Shown here: positions 54,096-62,458 of the stretch, piece by piece | How the letters are laid out: each line of letters starts with the position of its first letter | Numbering within the stretch: position 1 is the stretch's first letter | The notes under the pieces: model-generated | Databases searched by the model: none | Told to the model about the DNA's origin: nothing | The model's input: only the letters and a program-made list of their open reading frames with translations | Program-made: the position numbers and the translations under genes | Assembly (NCBI GenBank): GCA_963843315.1 | Contig: CAWJJU010000005.1 | Span: 557,662 to 621,661 of the forward strand | Length of the DNA stretch: 64,000 nucleotides | Origin: JAWVFM01 sp963843315 | GTDB lineage: Bacteria > Actinomycetota > Thermoleophilia > Solirubrobacterales > 70-9 | Reading direction: 5' to 3'

Positions 54096-55585
54096 CGGCC
54101 CGCGAAGCCGGCGGCGGCGAGCGCCGCACGCGCCTCGGTGCGGTCGTCGAAGGGCAGCTTGTGGCCGCCTTCGAACTCCTGGCCCTGCTCGTGGCCCTTG
54201 CCTGCGACGACGACCGTGTCGCCCTTCTCGGCCCGTGCCACGGCTTCCGCGATGGCCGCGCGCCGGTCGGGCTCGACGATCGCGCCGGCGCTCGCGTCGA
54301 TGCCCTCGAGGATCTCGTCGATGATCGCGCCGGGGCCCTCCGAGCGCGGGTTGTCGGAGGTGACGATGGCGACGTCGGCGAGCCGTGCGGCGATCTCGCC
54401 CATGAGCGGGCGCTTGGTGCGGTCACGATCGCCGCCGGCGCCGAAGACGCAGATCACGCGGCCGGGAGCGGCGGTGAGCCGCCGCGCCGCGGTGAGCACG
54501 TTCTCGAGCGAGTCCGGGGTGTGCGCATAGTCGACGACCAGCGCGAACGGCTGCCCGCAGTCGACCGGCTCGAAGCGCCCGGGAACCGGTGGCGCGTCGG
54601 CAAGCGACGCCGCCGCGTCCTCCAGCTCGACGCCCACGGACAGCGCGATGCCAAGCGCGACGAGGGCGTTGGCGATGTTGAACTCGCCCGGCAGCGGGAG
54701 CGACACCTGGGCCGTCGCACCGGCGCCCTCGGCGCGAAAGCTCGCCCCGCCGGCGTCGAACTCCGAGGCGGTCGCGCGCAGATCGGCGGACGGGTCCCCG
54801 CTCGGCGATACCCGCAGGAGCGGCGTCGCGCCGGCCTCGGCGACCTGATCGGCCAGACGTGCGCCATAGGGATCGTCGACGTTGACCACCGCGGCGCCCG
54901 GCGCGCGCGCCGCGTCGCCGATCCCGAACAGGCGCGCCTTGGCGGCGAAGTAACCCTCCATGTCGCGGTGGAAGTCGAGGTGGTCCTGCGTGAGGTTGGT
55001 GAACGCGCCGACGCGAAATCGCACTCCGTGCGTGCGCCCGTAGGCCAGCGCGTGCGAGGAGACCTCCATCGCACAGGCGACGTCGCCCGCGTCGAGCATG
55101 CGCCGGAACGTCGCCTGCAGGTCGACGGCCTCGGGGGTGGTGCGCTCAACGGCCTCCTCGACGCCGCCGACCACCTGCTTGACGGTCCCCAGCAGGCCCG
55201 TCGCGCGGCCGGCGCTCTCGAGGATGTGCCGCAGCAGGAACGCCGTGGTCGTCTTGCCGTTGGTGCCGGTGATCCCGGCGACGTCCAGCTCGGCGCTCGG
55301 GTCGCCGTAGAAGCGCACCGCGGCCGGCGCCATCGCCTCGCGCGCGCCTGCGACGACCGCCTGAGGGACCTCGAGGTCGAGCGGCCGCTCGACCACCAGG
55401 GCGCTCGCGCCCGATTCGACCGCGCGCGGGGCGAAGTCGTGTCCGTCGGAGGTTGCGCCGGTGACGCAGAAGAAGGCGTCGCCCGGACCCACCCGGCGGC
55501 TGTCGTAGGCGAGGCCGGAGACCGCCGCGTCGGCGTTGCCCTCGATGCGTGCCCCGGCGCCGTCGAACAACTCGCCCAGCTTCAT
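54092..55585 (-). CDS. murE: UDP-MurNAc-L-Ala-D-Glu--diaminopimelate-type ligase MurE
   Basis: Adds the third residue of the stem peptide. The 497 residues have VTGATSDGHDFAPRAVESGA, P-loop ITGTNGKTTTAFLLRHILES, LTQDHLDFHRDMEGYFAAK and CVFGAGGDRDRTKRPLMGEI. The segment TSDNPRSEGPGAIIDEIL matches the DNPR motif typical of meso-diaminopimelate-adding enzymes, so the wall probably contains meso-DAP. It starts 25 nt after ftsI. Confidence 0.96.
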   Translation of the reverse strand: MKLGELFDGAGARIEGNADAAVSGLAYDSRRVGPGDAFFCVTGATSDGHDFAPRAVESGASALVVERPLDLEVPQAVVAGAREAMAPAAVRFYGDPSAELDVAGITGTNGKTTTAFLLRHILESAGRATGLLGTVKQVVGGVEEAVERTTPEAVDLQATFRRMLDAGDVACAMEVSSHALAYGRTHGVRFRVGAFTNLTQDHLDFHRDMEGYFAAKARLFGIGDAARAPGAAVVNVDDPYGARLADQVAEAGATPLLRVSPSGDPSADLRATASEFDAGGASFRAEGAGATAQVSLPLPGEFNIANALVALGIALSVGVELEDAAASLADAPPVPGRFEPVDCGQPFALVVDYAHTPDSLENVLTAARRLTAAPGRVICVFGAGGDRDRTKRPLMGEIAARLADVAIVTSDNPRSEGPGAIIDEILEGIDASAGAIVEPDRRAAIAEAVARAEKGDTVVVAGKGHEQGQEFEGGHKLPFDDRTEARAALAAAGFAGR

Positions 55586-55610
55586 CGCCCGCGAGTGTAT
55601 GCGGCGCGTC

Positions 55611-57299
55611 CTACGGCGCCGCGGTGGCGGCGCCGACCGAGCGATCCGGCGGGATGCCGAGGTAAGGAAGGGCGAACTTGGCGATCTCGCCGAACGCCGG
55701 TGCGGCGACCGTGCCGCCGTAGTAGCTGCCCTGCGAGGGGTCGTCGACCACGATCGAGACCAGGAGCTTGGGGTCGTCGGCCGGGGCGAAGCCCACGAAC
55801 GACGCGACGAACTGCGAGTCGGAGTAGGTGCCGTCGACCACCTTCTGAGCCGTTCCCGTCTTGCCGGCCAGCGTGTAGCCGGGAACGCTCACCTCGGACG
55901 CCGTTCCGCCGGGAGCGAGCACCCCCTCCAGCATCGTGCGGAGCTTGCTCGCGTTGCCGGAAGAGATCACGCGGTGGCCGGCCGGCTCGGCGACCTTGTC
56001 GCTGCCGTCCTTCAGCACCAGGCGCGGCGGGCGCAGGGTGCCGCCGTTGGCGATCGCGGCGTACGCGGTGGCGATCTGGATCGGCGTGACCGACAGGCCC
56101 TGGCCGATTGGCAGGTTGCCCATCGTCGAGCCCGACCATGTGGAGAGCGGCGGCACGATGCCCTGCTCCTCGCCGGGGAAGTCGATGCCCGTGGGCGCGC
56201 CGAAGCCGAAGCGCTTGATCCAGTGCGCCATCCGCTCGGCCCCCACCCGCTTGCCGATCAGGTCGGCCCCGATGTTCGACGACTGGGCGAGGATCTGCTT
56301 GACCGTGAGCGTCTCCGCCGGGCGGACCTCGGCGTCGGTGATCGTGCGGTCGTAGTAGCGCAGCTCGGTCGGCAGGTAAAAGGGTGTGTTGGGCGTGACC
56401 CGGTGGTCCTGGAGGGCGCCGCCGATCGTGAACGCCTTGAAGGTGGAGCCCGGCTCATAGTTGAAGCTCGTCGCCATGTTCGACAGGTCGGTCGCGCTCG
56501 CACCGCCCGGGTTCGACGGGTCGCCCGACGGCCAGTCCGCCATGGCGAGGATCTCGCCGTTGTCGGGGTTCATGACGATCGCCGTCGCCCCTGCGGGCCT
56601 GTAGGTCTCGGCGGTCTGCTTGAGGACCGCCTCCGTCTTGGCCTGGATCGCGGCGTCGATCGTGAGCTTCAGCGTCTGACCCTGGTGAGCCGGGCTGAGC
56701 ACATGGCGCGCGAGCTCCTTGCCGAGGCCGTCGACGACGATCTGCATCTGGCCGTTCTGGCCCTCGAGGCTGGTGTCGTCCGCCGCCTCCAGGCCGGTGA
56801 GGCCCTGCCCGTCGGTTCCGACGCTGCCGATCACCTGCGAGGCGAGCTCGCCCTGCGGATAGACGCGCCGCTCGGCGGGCTCGGTGCCGATGCCAGGCAG
56901 CCGCAGCCTCTCGATCTTGGTGGCCGTCGGCAGGTCGACCTGGTGCGCGATGTAGGCGAATCCGCTCGATCCCGAGCCGATCGCCTTCACGACATGGCTC
57001 TCGCTCACGTTCAGGAGCGGAGCGAGCTTCGTCGCCGTCATCGAGGGGTTCTTCACCTGGTAGGGCGTCGCGACCACGTTCACCGCGTCCTCCGACACCG
57101 CCAGCTCGTTGCGGCCCGAACGGTCGAGGATCTCGCCGCGCAGGCCGGGGATCACGGCCGAGCGCGAGTGCTGGCTCGCCGCGTCGGCGCTGAGGCCGGC
57201 GCCCTGCACGCCCTGCACCCACGCCGCGCGGCCGATGGCGAGGACGAGCAGGAACAGAAACCCGGCGAAGAGGACTCCTATGCGCCGGTCGACGAGCAA
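55611..57299 (-). CDS. ftsI: Septal transpeptidase FtsI (PBP3)
   Basis: Class B penicillin-binding protein cross-linking septal peptidoglycan with FtsW. The 562 residues: N-terminal membrane anchor (LFAGFLFLLVLAIGRAAWVQ), pedestal domain, then the active-site motifs PGSTFKAFTIGG (SxxK), AQSSNIGADLIGKRV (SxN) and TLAGKTGTAQKV (KTG). No PASTA domain is present at the C-terminus, which ends shortly after the transpeptidase domain. Confidence 0.95.
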   Translation of the reverse strand: MLVDRRIGVLFAGFLFLLVLAIGRAAWVQGVQGAGLSADAASQHSRSAVIPGLRGEILDRSGRNELAVSEDAVNVVATPYQVKNPSMTATKLAPLLNVSESHVVKAIGSGSSGFAYIAHQVDLPTATKIERLRLPGIGTEPAERRVYPQGELASQVIGSVGTDGQGLTGLEAADDTSLEGQNGQMQIVVDGLGKELARHVLSPAHQGQTLKLTIDAAIQAKTEAVLKQTAETYRPAGATAIVMNPDNGEILAMADWPSGDPSNPGGASATDLSNMATSFNYEPGSTFKAFTIGGALQDHRVTPNTPFYLPTELRYYDRTITDAEVRPAETLTVKQILAQSSNIGADLIGKRVGAERMAHWIKRFGFGAPTGIDFPGEEQGIVPPLSTWSGSTMGNLPIGQGLSVTPIQIATAYAAIANGGTLRPPRLVLKDGSDKVAEPAGHRVISSGNASKLRTMLEGVLAPGGTASEVSVPGYTLAGKTGTAQKVVDGTYSDSQFVASFVGFAPADDPKLLVSIVVDDPSQGSYYGGTVAAPAFGEIAKFALPYLGIPPDRSVGAATAAP

Positions 57300-57317
57300 G
57301 TCAGGGGACCGCCCGGC

Positions 57318-58094
57318 CTACGGCGCCACGCCGCCGGTTGCGGGTGCGGCGGTCGTGGTCGTCGCGGGCGTTGTCGTGGTCACCGGAGTCGTCGTGGTCA
57401 CCGGGGTGGTTGTGGCCGCCGTGGTCGCGGTCGGAGTCGTGGTCGTGGCCGGGGCGGCGGTCGTGGCCGTCGTGGTGGCGGTGGTCGTCGTCGCGGTCGC
57501 GCTCGTGGTGGCCGCCGACGGGACGTCGGGCGAGCCGTAGGTGAACTCGCCGTCGGCGAGGCGCCTGGCCGCTGTCTTCGCGTCGGTCGCCGAGGCCTTG
57601 AGATAGGGGATCGAGCCCGGCTCGGGCTGGATCATCCCGTGGGCCCCCGCCACCTGCTGGACGCGCTCGTCGGAGAGCGTCGCGGCGAGACGGGTGCGAA
57701 GGGTCGAGTCCTCGCGCTTCAGCACGTCGGCCTGGCGGCCGAGGGTGCTGGCGGTCGCCCCGAAGCTCAGCTCCATCACGTTCAGGGCGACGATGCCGAC
57801 CAGAAGCCCCGTGAGCATGCCGATCCACAGCCGCCCGCGGGTGAGGCGGTGAAGGACACCGGTGTCGGCGATCGTCGAGACCGCGCCGGCGGTGCGTCCG
57901 AGCGCGAACGGAACCAGGCGCGCGCCGCGAGCCGGCTGCGGGACCGTGCGGGCCCGGGTGCGGGGCGCCGCCGTGCGGCGCGGACGTGCGGGGGCGGTGC
58001 GTGTCGGGGCCCGGCGCGGTGCCGGCCTAGCGGGCGCCGTGCGAACCGGCGCCGTGCGGGCGGCGCGGGCTGCAGCGGTGGCGGCGGGCGACAT
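57318..58094 (-). CDS. ftsL: FtsL-like division protein with Thr-rich tail
   Basis: Identified by position (between rsmH and ftsI) and topology. The 258 residues are: a long basic N-terminus with RTAPxR-type repeats, one transmembrane helix (LWIGMLTGLLVGIVALNVME), a short coiled segment (ATASTLGRQADVLKREDSTL then RTRLAATLSDERV) and an extracytoplasmic tail of about 60 residues that is almost only Thr, Ala, Pro and Val (for example TTTTPVTTTTPATTTT). The tail is unusual for FtsL, which is normally near 100-120 residues. ATG 58094 overlaps the rsmH stop (TGATG). Confidence 0.8.
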   Translation of the reverse strand: MSPAATAAARAARTAPVRTAPARPAPRRAPTRTAPARPRRTAAPRTRARTVPQPARGARLVPFALGRTAGAVSTIADTGVLHRLTRGRLWIGMLTGLLVGIVALNVMELSFGATASTLGRQADVLKREDSTLRTRLAATLSDERVQQVAGAHGMIQPEPGSIPYLKASATDAKTAARRLADGEFTYGSPDVPSAATTSATATTTTATTTATTAAPATTTTPTATTAATTTPVTTTTPVTTTTPATTTTAAPATGGVAP

Positions 58095-59062
58095 CAGGCA
58101 GTCCTTTCGGAGATAACAGGCGTGATCCTGCGCACGGCGCGAAGCCGCGCCGAGGCCGCACGTGGGTTTCGCTCCAGCTCGGGCTCGCCCGGGCGCACCA
58201 CCCGGCGGGCAAGCAACTCCGCCTCCGGCTCGTGGCCGCACACGCAAACCGGGAGCTCGGGCGGGCAGATGCAGCCGCGTGCCAGCTCGGCGAAGAAGCG
58301 CTTGACCCGCCGGTCCTCGAGCGAGTGGAAGCAGATCGCGGCCATGCGCCCGCCGTCGGTGAGCAGGCTCCAGGCCGCCGGCAGCGCCCGGTCCAGCGAT
58401 TCAAGCTCGCCGTTGACCGCGATCCGGATCGCCTGGAATGTCCGCTTGGCGGGGTGGCCTCGCCCGAACCGGTACGAGGGCGGAACCGAAGCGCGCACGG
58501 CCTCGACGAGCTCGCAGGTGGAGTGGATCGGGCGCCGCCGCACGATCTCGGCGGCGATCGAGCGTGCGTGGCGCTCCTCCCCCAGCTCGCGGATCGTCTT
58601 CGACAGCGTGCCCTCGGGCCATTCGTTGACGACCTCGGCGGCCGAGAGCGACTGGCCGGGGTCCATGCGCATGTCGAGCGGCGCGTCGTAGGAGTAGGAG
58701 AAGCCGCGCTCGGCCACGTCCAGCTGGAACGAGCTGACGCCGACGTCGAGGTAGATGAAGTCGAAGCGCTCGCCGTCTGCGGCCAGGCCCTCGAGCACGT
58801 CGGCGAAGTCGCCGGCCTCGAAGCGGGCGTGGCACTCCAGCTCGGGCTCGATCTCCTCGAAGCGCTCGCGTGCGGCCGGGTCGCGGTCGACGCAAAGCAG
58901 CGAGCCCGACCCACCGAGCCGCTCGGCCACGGCACGGGCGTGACCGCCCCCGCCGAACGTCGCGTCGATTCCCGACTCGCCCGGCGCCGGATCGAGGAGC
59001 TCGACGAGCTCGTGGGTGAGGACCGGAAGGTGCTCGGTTGCCATGAGGGTCAGTGTGGTCAT
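58094..59062 (-). CDS. rsmH: 16S rRNA m4C1402 methyltransferase
   Basis: Methylates C1402 of 16S rRNA in the P site. The 322 residues show EHLPVLTHELVELLDPAPGE, GIDATFGGGGHARAVAERLG (SAM site), YLDVGVSSFQLDVAERGFSY, PLDMRMDP and AAICFHSLEDRRVKRFFAEL. ATG 59062 overlaps the mraZ stop (ATGA); ATG 59044, six codons in, is where most family members begin. Second gene of the dcw cluster, as usual. Confidence 0.95.
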   Translation of the reverse strand: MTTLTLMATEHLPVLTHELVELLDPAPGESGIDATFGGGGHARAVAERLGGSGSLLCVDRDPAARERFEEIEPELECHARFEAGDFADVLEGLAADGERFDFIYLDVGVSSFQLDVAERGFSYSYDAPLDMRMDPGQSLSAAEVVNEWPEGTLSKTIRELGEERHARSIAAEIVRRRPIHSTCELVEAVRASVPPSYRFGRGHPAKRTFQAIRIAVNGELESLDRALPAAWSLLTDGGRMAAICFHSLEDRRVKRFFAELARGCICPPELPVCVCGHEPEAELLARRVVRPGEPELERNPRAASARLRAVRRITPVISERTA

Positions 59063-59517
59063 TCCGGCTCGCGGGCCACGGGCCAGTCGGCCGCGGCGAA
59101 CTCCTCGGACATCTGCGTGGCCTGCTCGAGGGTCTCCTCGCTCTCGGCCGCCCAGCGCTCGGGGCTCCAGACCTCGAGGTGGTCCAGCGCGCCGACCACG
59201 ATGCACGGGCCCTCGAGCCCGGCGTGCTCGATCATGTGCGGGCGCAGGCGCACCCGGCCGGCGGAGTCGAGGTCGTCGTCGTCGGCGCTCGCGTAGAAGC
59301 GGCGAACCATGCGGCGCCCGCGCTGGCCGAGCGGGTTCTGCTGGGCGAGATAGCGATTGCTGAAGGTCTCGAAGTCCTCCGGAGCGAATATGGCCACGCA
59401 GTCGTCGAGCCAGCTGAGGAGGATGACCCCATCGGAGAGGGCGGCCCGGAAGCGGCGAGGGATCGTCAGGCGGTCCTTCGAGTCGATGCTGTGTTCGTAC
59501 TGACCGCGGAACGCCAT
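59059..59517 (-). CDS. mraZ: Transcriptional regulator MraZ
   Basis: AbrB-fold regulator of the dcw operon. The 152 residues contain the two tandem MraZ half-domains: FRGQYEHSIDSKDRLTIPRR and later AGRVRLRPHMIEHAGLEGPC, each with the D/S-x-K/A-G-R-L/V-x-x-P/R pattern. It is the first gene of the cluster and in other bacteria represses its own promoter by binding GTGGG-type repeats, which are present here upstream (59603-59633). Confidence 0.96.
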   Translation of the reverse strand: MAFRGQYEHSIDSKDRLTIPRRFRAALSDGVILLSWLDDCVAIFAPEDFETFSNRYLAQQNPLGQRGRRMVRRFYASADDDDLDSAGRVRLRPHMIEHAGLEGPCIVVGALDHLEVWSPERWAAESEETLEQATQMSEEFAAADWPVAREPE

Positions 59518-59544
59518 GTGTTGAGGCCTCGGAGAGAAGTTTTC

Positions 59545-59587
59545 GGACCGGGGTGGCGAGGTGGGAGGCGCCTCACCACCCCGGTCC
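59545..59587 (-). promoter_or_regulatory. Large hairpin in the mraZ leader
   Basis: GGACCGGGGTGG (59545-59556) is repeated inverted without mismatch at 59576-59587, enclosing a further GAGG/CCTC pair. In the mraZ mRNA the stem begins about 14 nt after the predicted start and ends 27 nt before the ATG. No U-run follows; it may stabilise the leader, regulate translation or attenuate transcription. Confidence 0.65.
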
Positions 59588-59602
59588 TATTGGGTCAAGC
59601 TT

Positions 59603-59636
59603 GCGCCACGGTAACCCACGCTGACCCACTTTGCAA
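59603..59636 (-). promoter_or_regulatory. mraZ/dcw promoter with MraZ-box repeats in its spacer
   Basis: On the minus strand TTGCAA (59636-59631), 17 nt, TACCGT (59613-59608). The spacer and -10 hold three 10-bp-spaced repeats, GTGGGTCAGC, GTGGGTTACC and GTGGCGCAAG, the known form of MraZ operators (TGGGN or AAAGTGG at one helical turn). Binding here would block RNA polymerase directly, giving autorepression. Confidence 0.7.
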
Positions 59637-59784
59637 CACAACGCTGCACGGGAATAGGACCTCATCCGTCGGACGGAATTGCTAACCGCCCCGTTCTTGG
59701 CCTGGGAAGCCGGTTTCCGGCCCTTACGCCCCTCCCTCCAGGCGCACCGGAAATGCAACGGGCTTTGCAAGTAGGCTGCGCGCC

Positions 59785-60729
59785 ATGGAAGACCAGGCCC
59801 CACCCACTCCGCCCGAGGACCCCGCCGCCGCTCCCGCGCAACCGGCGCCGCAGGCTGCCGCGGGGCCGCCCGTCCCGCAGGACGACGACGACCTTCGCGG
59901 CTACTACTTCCGCCAGCTTCTCGGCTCGCGGGTGACCCAGGTCCTCGGGGGCATGCTGGTCCTCGCCGCCTTCGTCGGCGGCCTCGCCGGCGCCGGTCTC
60001 ATCATCGGAATCCTTGCCGCCGTGGGGGCCGCCGCGATCGTGCTGATCGTCTGCCTGGTCATGGCCAACTCGCGGTCCCAGAAGGCGTTCTACGTCGCCT
60101 ACGCCACCTCGCGAAACCTGGCCTACAACGGTTCGCGGGGCATGCTGCCGCCCACGTGCGAGCTGCTTCGCAAGGGCGACGCCCGCTACACGGACCGCAG
60201 CTTCACCGGCCCCCTGCCGGGAGGGCCCAACGGCGTGCTCGCTCACTACACCTACGAGGAGGAGAGCACCGACTCCGACGGCAACCGCCAGACGAGCTAC
60301 TACCACTACACGGTGGTCTTCTGCGAGCTGCCGCAGCTCGCGCCCTTCGTGCAGGAGCTCGTGTGCCACCGGCGCTCGGGCTTCCGCTTCCTCGACTCGG
60401 CCGAGGACAAGTTCCGCAAGCGCCAGCGGGTCGAGCTCGAGAGCGAGGCGTTCGACAAGCACTTCGAGTCATTCGCCGGCCAGCACGACGAGATGAACCG
60501 GATCCGCCAGATCTACGAGCCCACCTTCATCGTCTGGCTGGCCGAGAACTCGCCCAAGAACTTCGAGTGGGACCTCGTCGCCGGCACCCTCGTGTGCTCG
60601 GTCAAGGGCCAGCTCGACTCCACCGTCGAGCTCGACGGCCTGTGCGCCGCCTCCGGCGTGGTCGCCAAGCGCCTCTTCGACGAGGCCGGCGAGACGGCGG
60701 GCATGGACGCCCCCGCCCCCGCGAGCTAG
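59785..60729 (+). CDS. Membrane protein of unknown function
   Basis: A 314-residue protein: a Pro/Ala-rich, acidic N-terminus (PPTPPEDPAAAPAQPAP), two adjacent membrane helices (VTQVLGGMLVLAAFVGGLAG and IIGILAAVGAAAIVLIVCLV), then a soluble domain with AYATSRNLAYNGSRGMLPPT and YYHYTVVFCELPQLAPFVQE. No family is recognised with confidence. TAGGCT 7 nt before the ATG suggests a leaderless single-gene transcript, ending at palindrome copy E, which begins 12 nt after the stop. It diverges from the dcw cluster. Confidence 0.75.
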   Translation: MEDQAPPTPPEDPAAAPAQPAPQAAAGPPVPQDDDDLRGYYFRQLLGSRVTQVLGGMLVLAAFVGGLAGAGLIIGILAAVGAAAIVLIVCLVMANSRSQKAFYVAYATSRNLAYNGSRGMLPPTCELLRKGDARYTDRSFTGPLPGGPNGVLAHYTYEEESTDSDGNRQTSYYHYTVVFCELPQLAPFVQELVCHRRSGFRFLDSAEDKFRKRQRVELESEAFDKHFESFAGQHDEMNRIRQIYEPTFIVWLAENSPKNFEWDLVAGTLVCSVKGQLDSTVELDGLCAASGVVAKRLFDEAGETAGMDAPAPAS

Positions 60730-60741
60730 CCCCAAACCCAA

Positions 60742-60785
60742 GAACGTCCCTCACTGCCCCCTATAGGCATCAAGGAGGGACGTTC
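60742..60785 (+). repeat. 44-bp palindromic 3'-end element, copy E
   Basis: Begins GAACGTCCCTCACTGCCC, centre CTATAGGCATCA, ends GGGACGTTC. It is preceded by CAAACCCAA as in copy B. The inner part on the right (AAGG) is less well paired than in C and D, but the 44-bp length is kept. The right end abuts the stop codon of tadC (TGA at 60788-60786). Confidence 0.8.
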
Positions 60786-61607
60786 TCAGGTTGGGAGGAG
60801 GGTTCCGGCGTGCGCGACCAGCGCGGCGAGGAGCATCAGCAGCACCGAGGGCACCAGCAGCAGCGCGACGACGAGCTGGATCTTGGGCGCGGCGCGCGCG
60901 GCTCGTTCCTCCACGGCGCTTCGGGCCTCGCGCCGAAGAGCCGCGGCCCGCTCGTGCAGGTCGGCCGCCAGCGGCGAGCCCAGGCGGCGCGAGCGCTCCA
61001 GGCTCGCGGCCACTCCCGCCAGCTCCGGCCCGGGGACTCGCCGCGCCAGCCCCTGCATCGCCACCGAGCTCGGCGCTCCGCATTCGATCTCGGCCAGCGC
61101 GACGGCGAGCTCGCTGCCCAGCGAGCCGCTGCCCGCCGCGGCGATCTCGGCGAGCACGCGCTCGGCCGGGCGCCCCGCCGCCACCCCCACGCCCAGCAGG
61201 TCGAGGGCGTCGGGAAGCGCGGCGAGGATCGCCGCCCGGCGCGCCCGGGCCCGGCGGGCGATCAGGAAGTCGGGGGCGAAGAACGCGCCCAGCGGCCCGC
61301 CGACGAGCGCCAGGACACTCAGCCGGTCGGGCATCGCAGACGCCAGGCCGGGACTGAGAAGCGCTCCGGTCGCGGCGCACGCGAGCTTCGCCGCGACGAG
61401 CCCGGCGGGCGAAAGGCGCCCGGCGAGGCCCGCTCGCTCGATGCGAAGCGGAGCCTCCTGTGCCAGCAGCCGCCGCAGCGCCGCGGGCAGCCTCGGCGCA
61501 GCCACCCGCTCGCGCCCCCGTGCCGAGCGTGCTCCGGCGATCGCCTCCCGCCCCGCCGCCAGCGCGAGCACAGCCGCCGCGGCGGCGGCGGCCAGCGCGG
61601 GGCTCAC
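60786..61607 (-). CDS. tadC: Type II/IV secretion F-domain protein (TadC-like)
   Basis: A 273-residue inner-membrane platform protein of a Tad/Flp-type pilus or secretion machine. Hydrophobic segments occur near residues 4-16, 65-100 and 250-270; the T2SS-F core is LPDALDLLGVGVAAGRPAER, VLAEIAAAGSGSLGSELAVA and LERSRRLGSPLAADLHERAA. GTG 61607 overlaps the tadB stop (GTGA). Palindrome copy E abuts its stop. The pilin gene is not in the window. Confidence 0.85.
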   Translation of the reverse strand: MSPALAAAAAAAVLALAAGREAIAGARSARGRERVAAPRLPAALRRLLAQEAPLRIERAGLAGRLSPAGLVAAKLACAATGALLSPGLASAMPDRLSVLALVGGPLGAFFAPDFLIARRARARRAAILAALPDALDLLGVGVAAGRPAERVLAEIAAAGSGSLGSELAVALAEIECGAPSSVAMQGLARRVPGPELAGVAASLERSRRLGSPLAADLHERAAALRREARSAVEERAARAAPKIQLVVALLLVPSVLLMLLAALVAHAGTLLPT

Positions 61608-62455
61608 TCCCCCACCGTGCCGAGTCGCCTGATCGCGGCGAAGGCGATCAGCTGGAGTGCGGCGGCGACCGCAAGCAGCACCAGCGCCAGGCCGTCGTGG
61701 AGCGTCGAGGAGATGAAGCCCGGGTGCGAGACCTCGGCGAGCACGGCGGCGCCGGCCGGCATGGCGACGACCAGCATCCCCGTGAACCTCGCCTGAGCCG
61801 TCGCGGCGCGGGCATCGGCGATCACGCGCTCGCGTTCGCGAGCCGCCGCGGCGAAGCGACGCAGCAGCCCCGCCAGGTCGCCGCCGGTGCGCCCGTGGGT
61901 GACCAGCGCCGCCGCGAAGGCGTCGACACGAGGCGAGCGCAATCGCTCGCACAGGCTCTCGAGCGCCGGCTTCGTGGGCGTGCCCAGCTCCAGGTCAGCG
62001 CGAAGCCTCGCCATCTCGACCGCGGGTGGGCCGTGCAGCGACTCGCCGGCGAGGGCGAGCGCTCCGCGCACCGACCGCCCGGCGGCCAGCCCGTCGGCGA
62101 GCGCGATGGCGATGGCGGCGAGCTCGGAGTCGACGGCTCGGCGATAGCGCTCACGTCGCCGCGCCAGTACCCAGCCCGCAAGCGCCGGGCCGGCCGCGGC
62201 GAAGAGCGGCGCAGGACCTGGGCCCACGACGAGGGCGATGGCAACCGGCAGTCCCGCCGCGGCGAGCAGCGCCAGCCGCCGGCGCTCCGCATCGCTCGGC
62301 GCGTAGCCCTCGCTGCCGGCGCGGCGCATCGGCTCGATCGCTCCGCCCATCCACCGCGCGAGCGCGGGCGCCGACGCAAGCGCGTCCCGCCCCGCCGCCG
62401 CGAGGAGCCCACCGCTCAGCGCGGCCAGTACGGTCGGGACGAGCTGCTCGCCCAC
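61604..62455 (-). CDS. tadB: Type II/IV secretion F-domain protein (TadB-like)
   Basis: A 283-residue partner of TadC, with hydrophobic segments at residues 1-20, 70-95 and near the C-terminus (MLVVAMPAGAAVLAEVSHPG). Its T2SS-F core contains ELAAIAIALADGLAAGRSVR, GALALAGESLHGPPAVEMAR and RTGGDLAGLLRRFAAAARER. It lies 3 nt after cpaF, the ATPase that would power the complex. Confidence 0.85.
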   Translation of the reverse strand: MGEQLVPTVLAALSGGLLAAAGRDALASAPALARWMGGAIEPMRRAGSEGYAPSDAERRRLALLAAAGLPVAIALVVGPGPAPLFAAAGPALAGWVLARRRERYRRAVDSELAAIAIALADGLAAGRSVRGALALAGESLHGPPAVEMARLRADLELGTPTKPALESLCERLRSPRVDAFAAALVTHGRTGGDLAGLLRRFAAAARERERVIADARAATAQARFTGMLVVAMPAGAAVLAEVSHPGFISSTLHDGLALVLLAVAAALQLIAFAAIRRLGTVGE

Positions 62456-62458
62456 CGC

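Noticed and set aside
55536..58691. A 1051-codon open frame on the + strand
   Set aside because: It runs antisense to ftsI, ftsL and rsmH, all clearly real; long antisense frames are expected at this base composition and its product has no recognisable domain.
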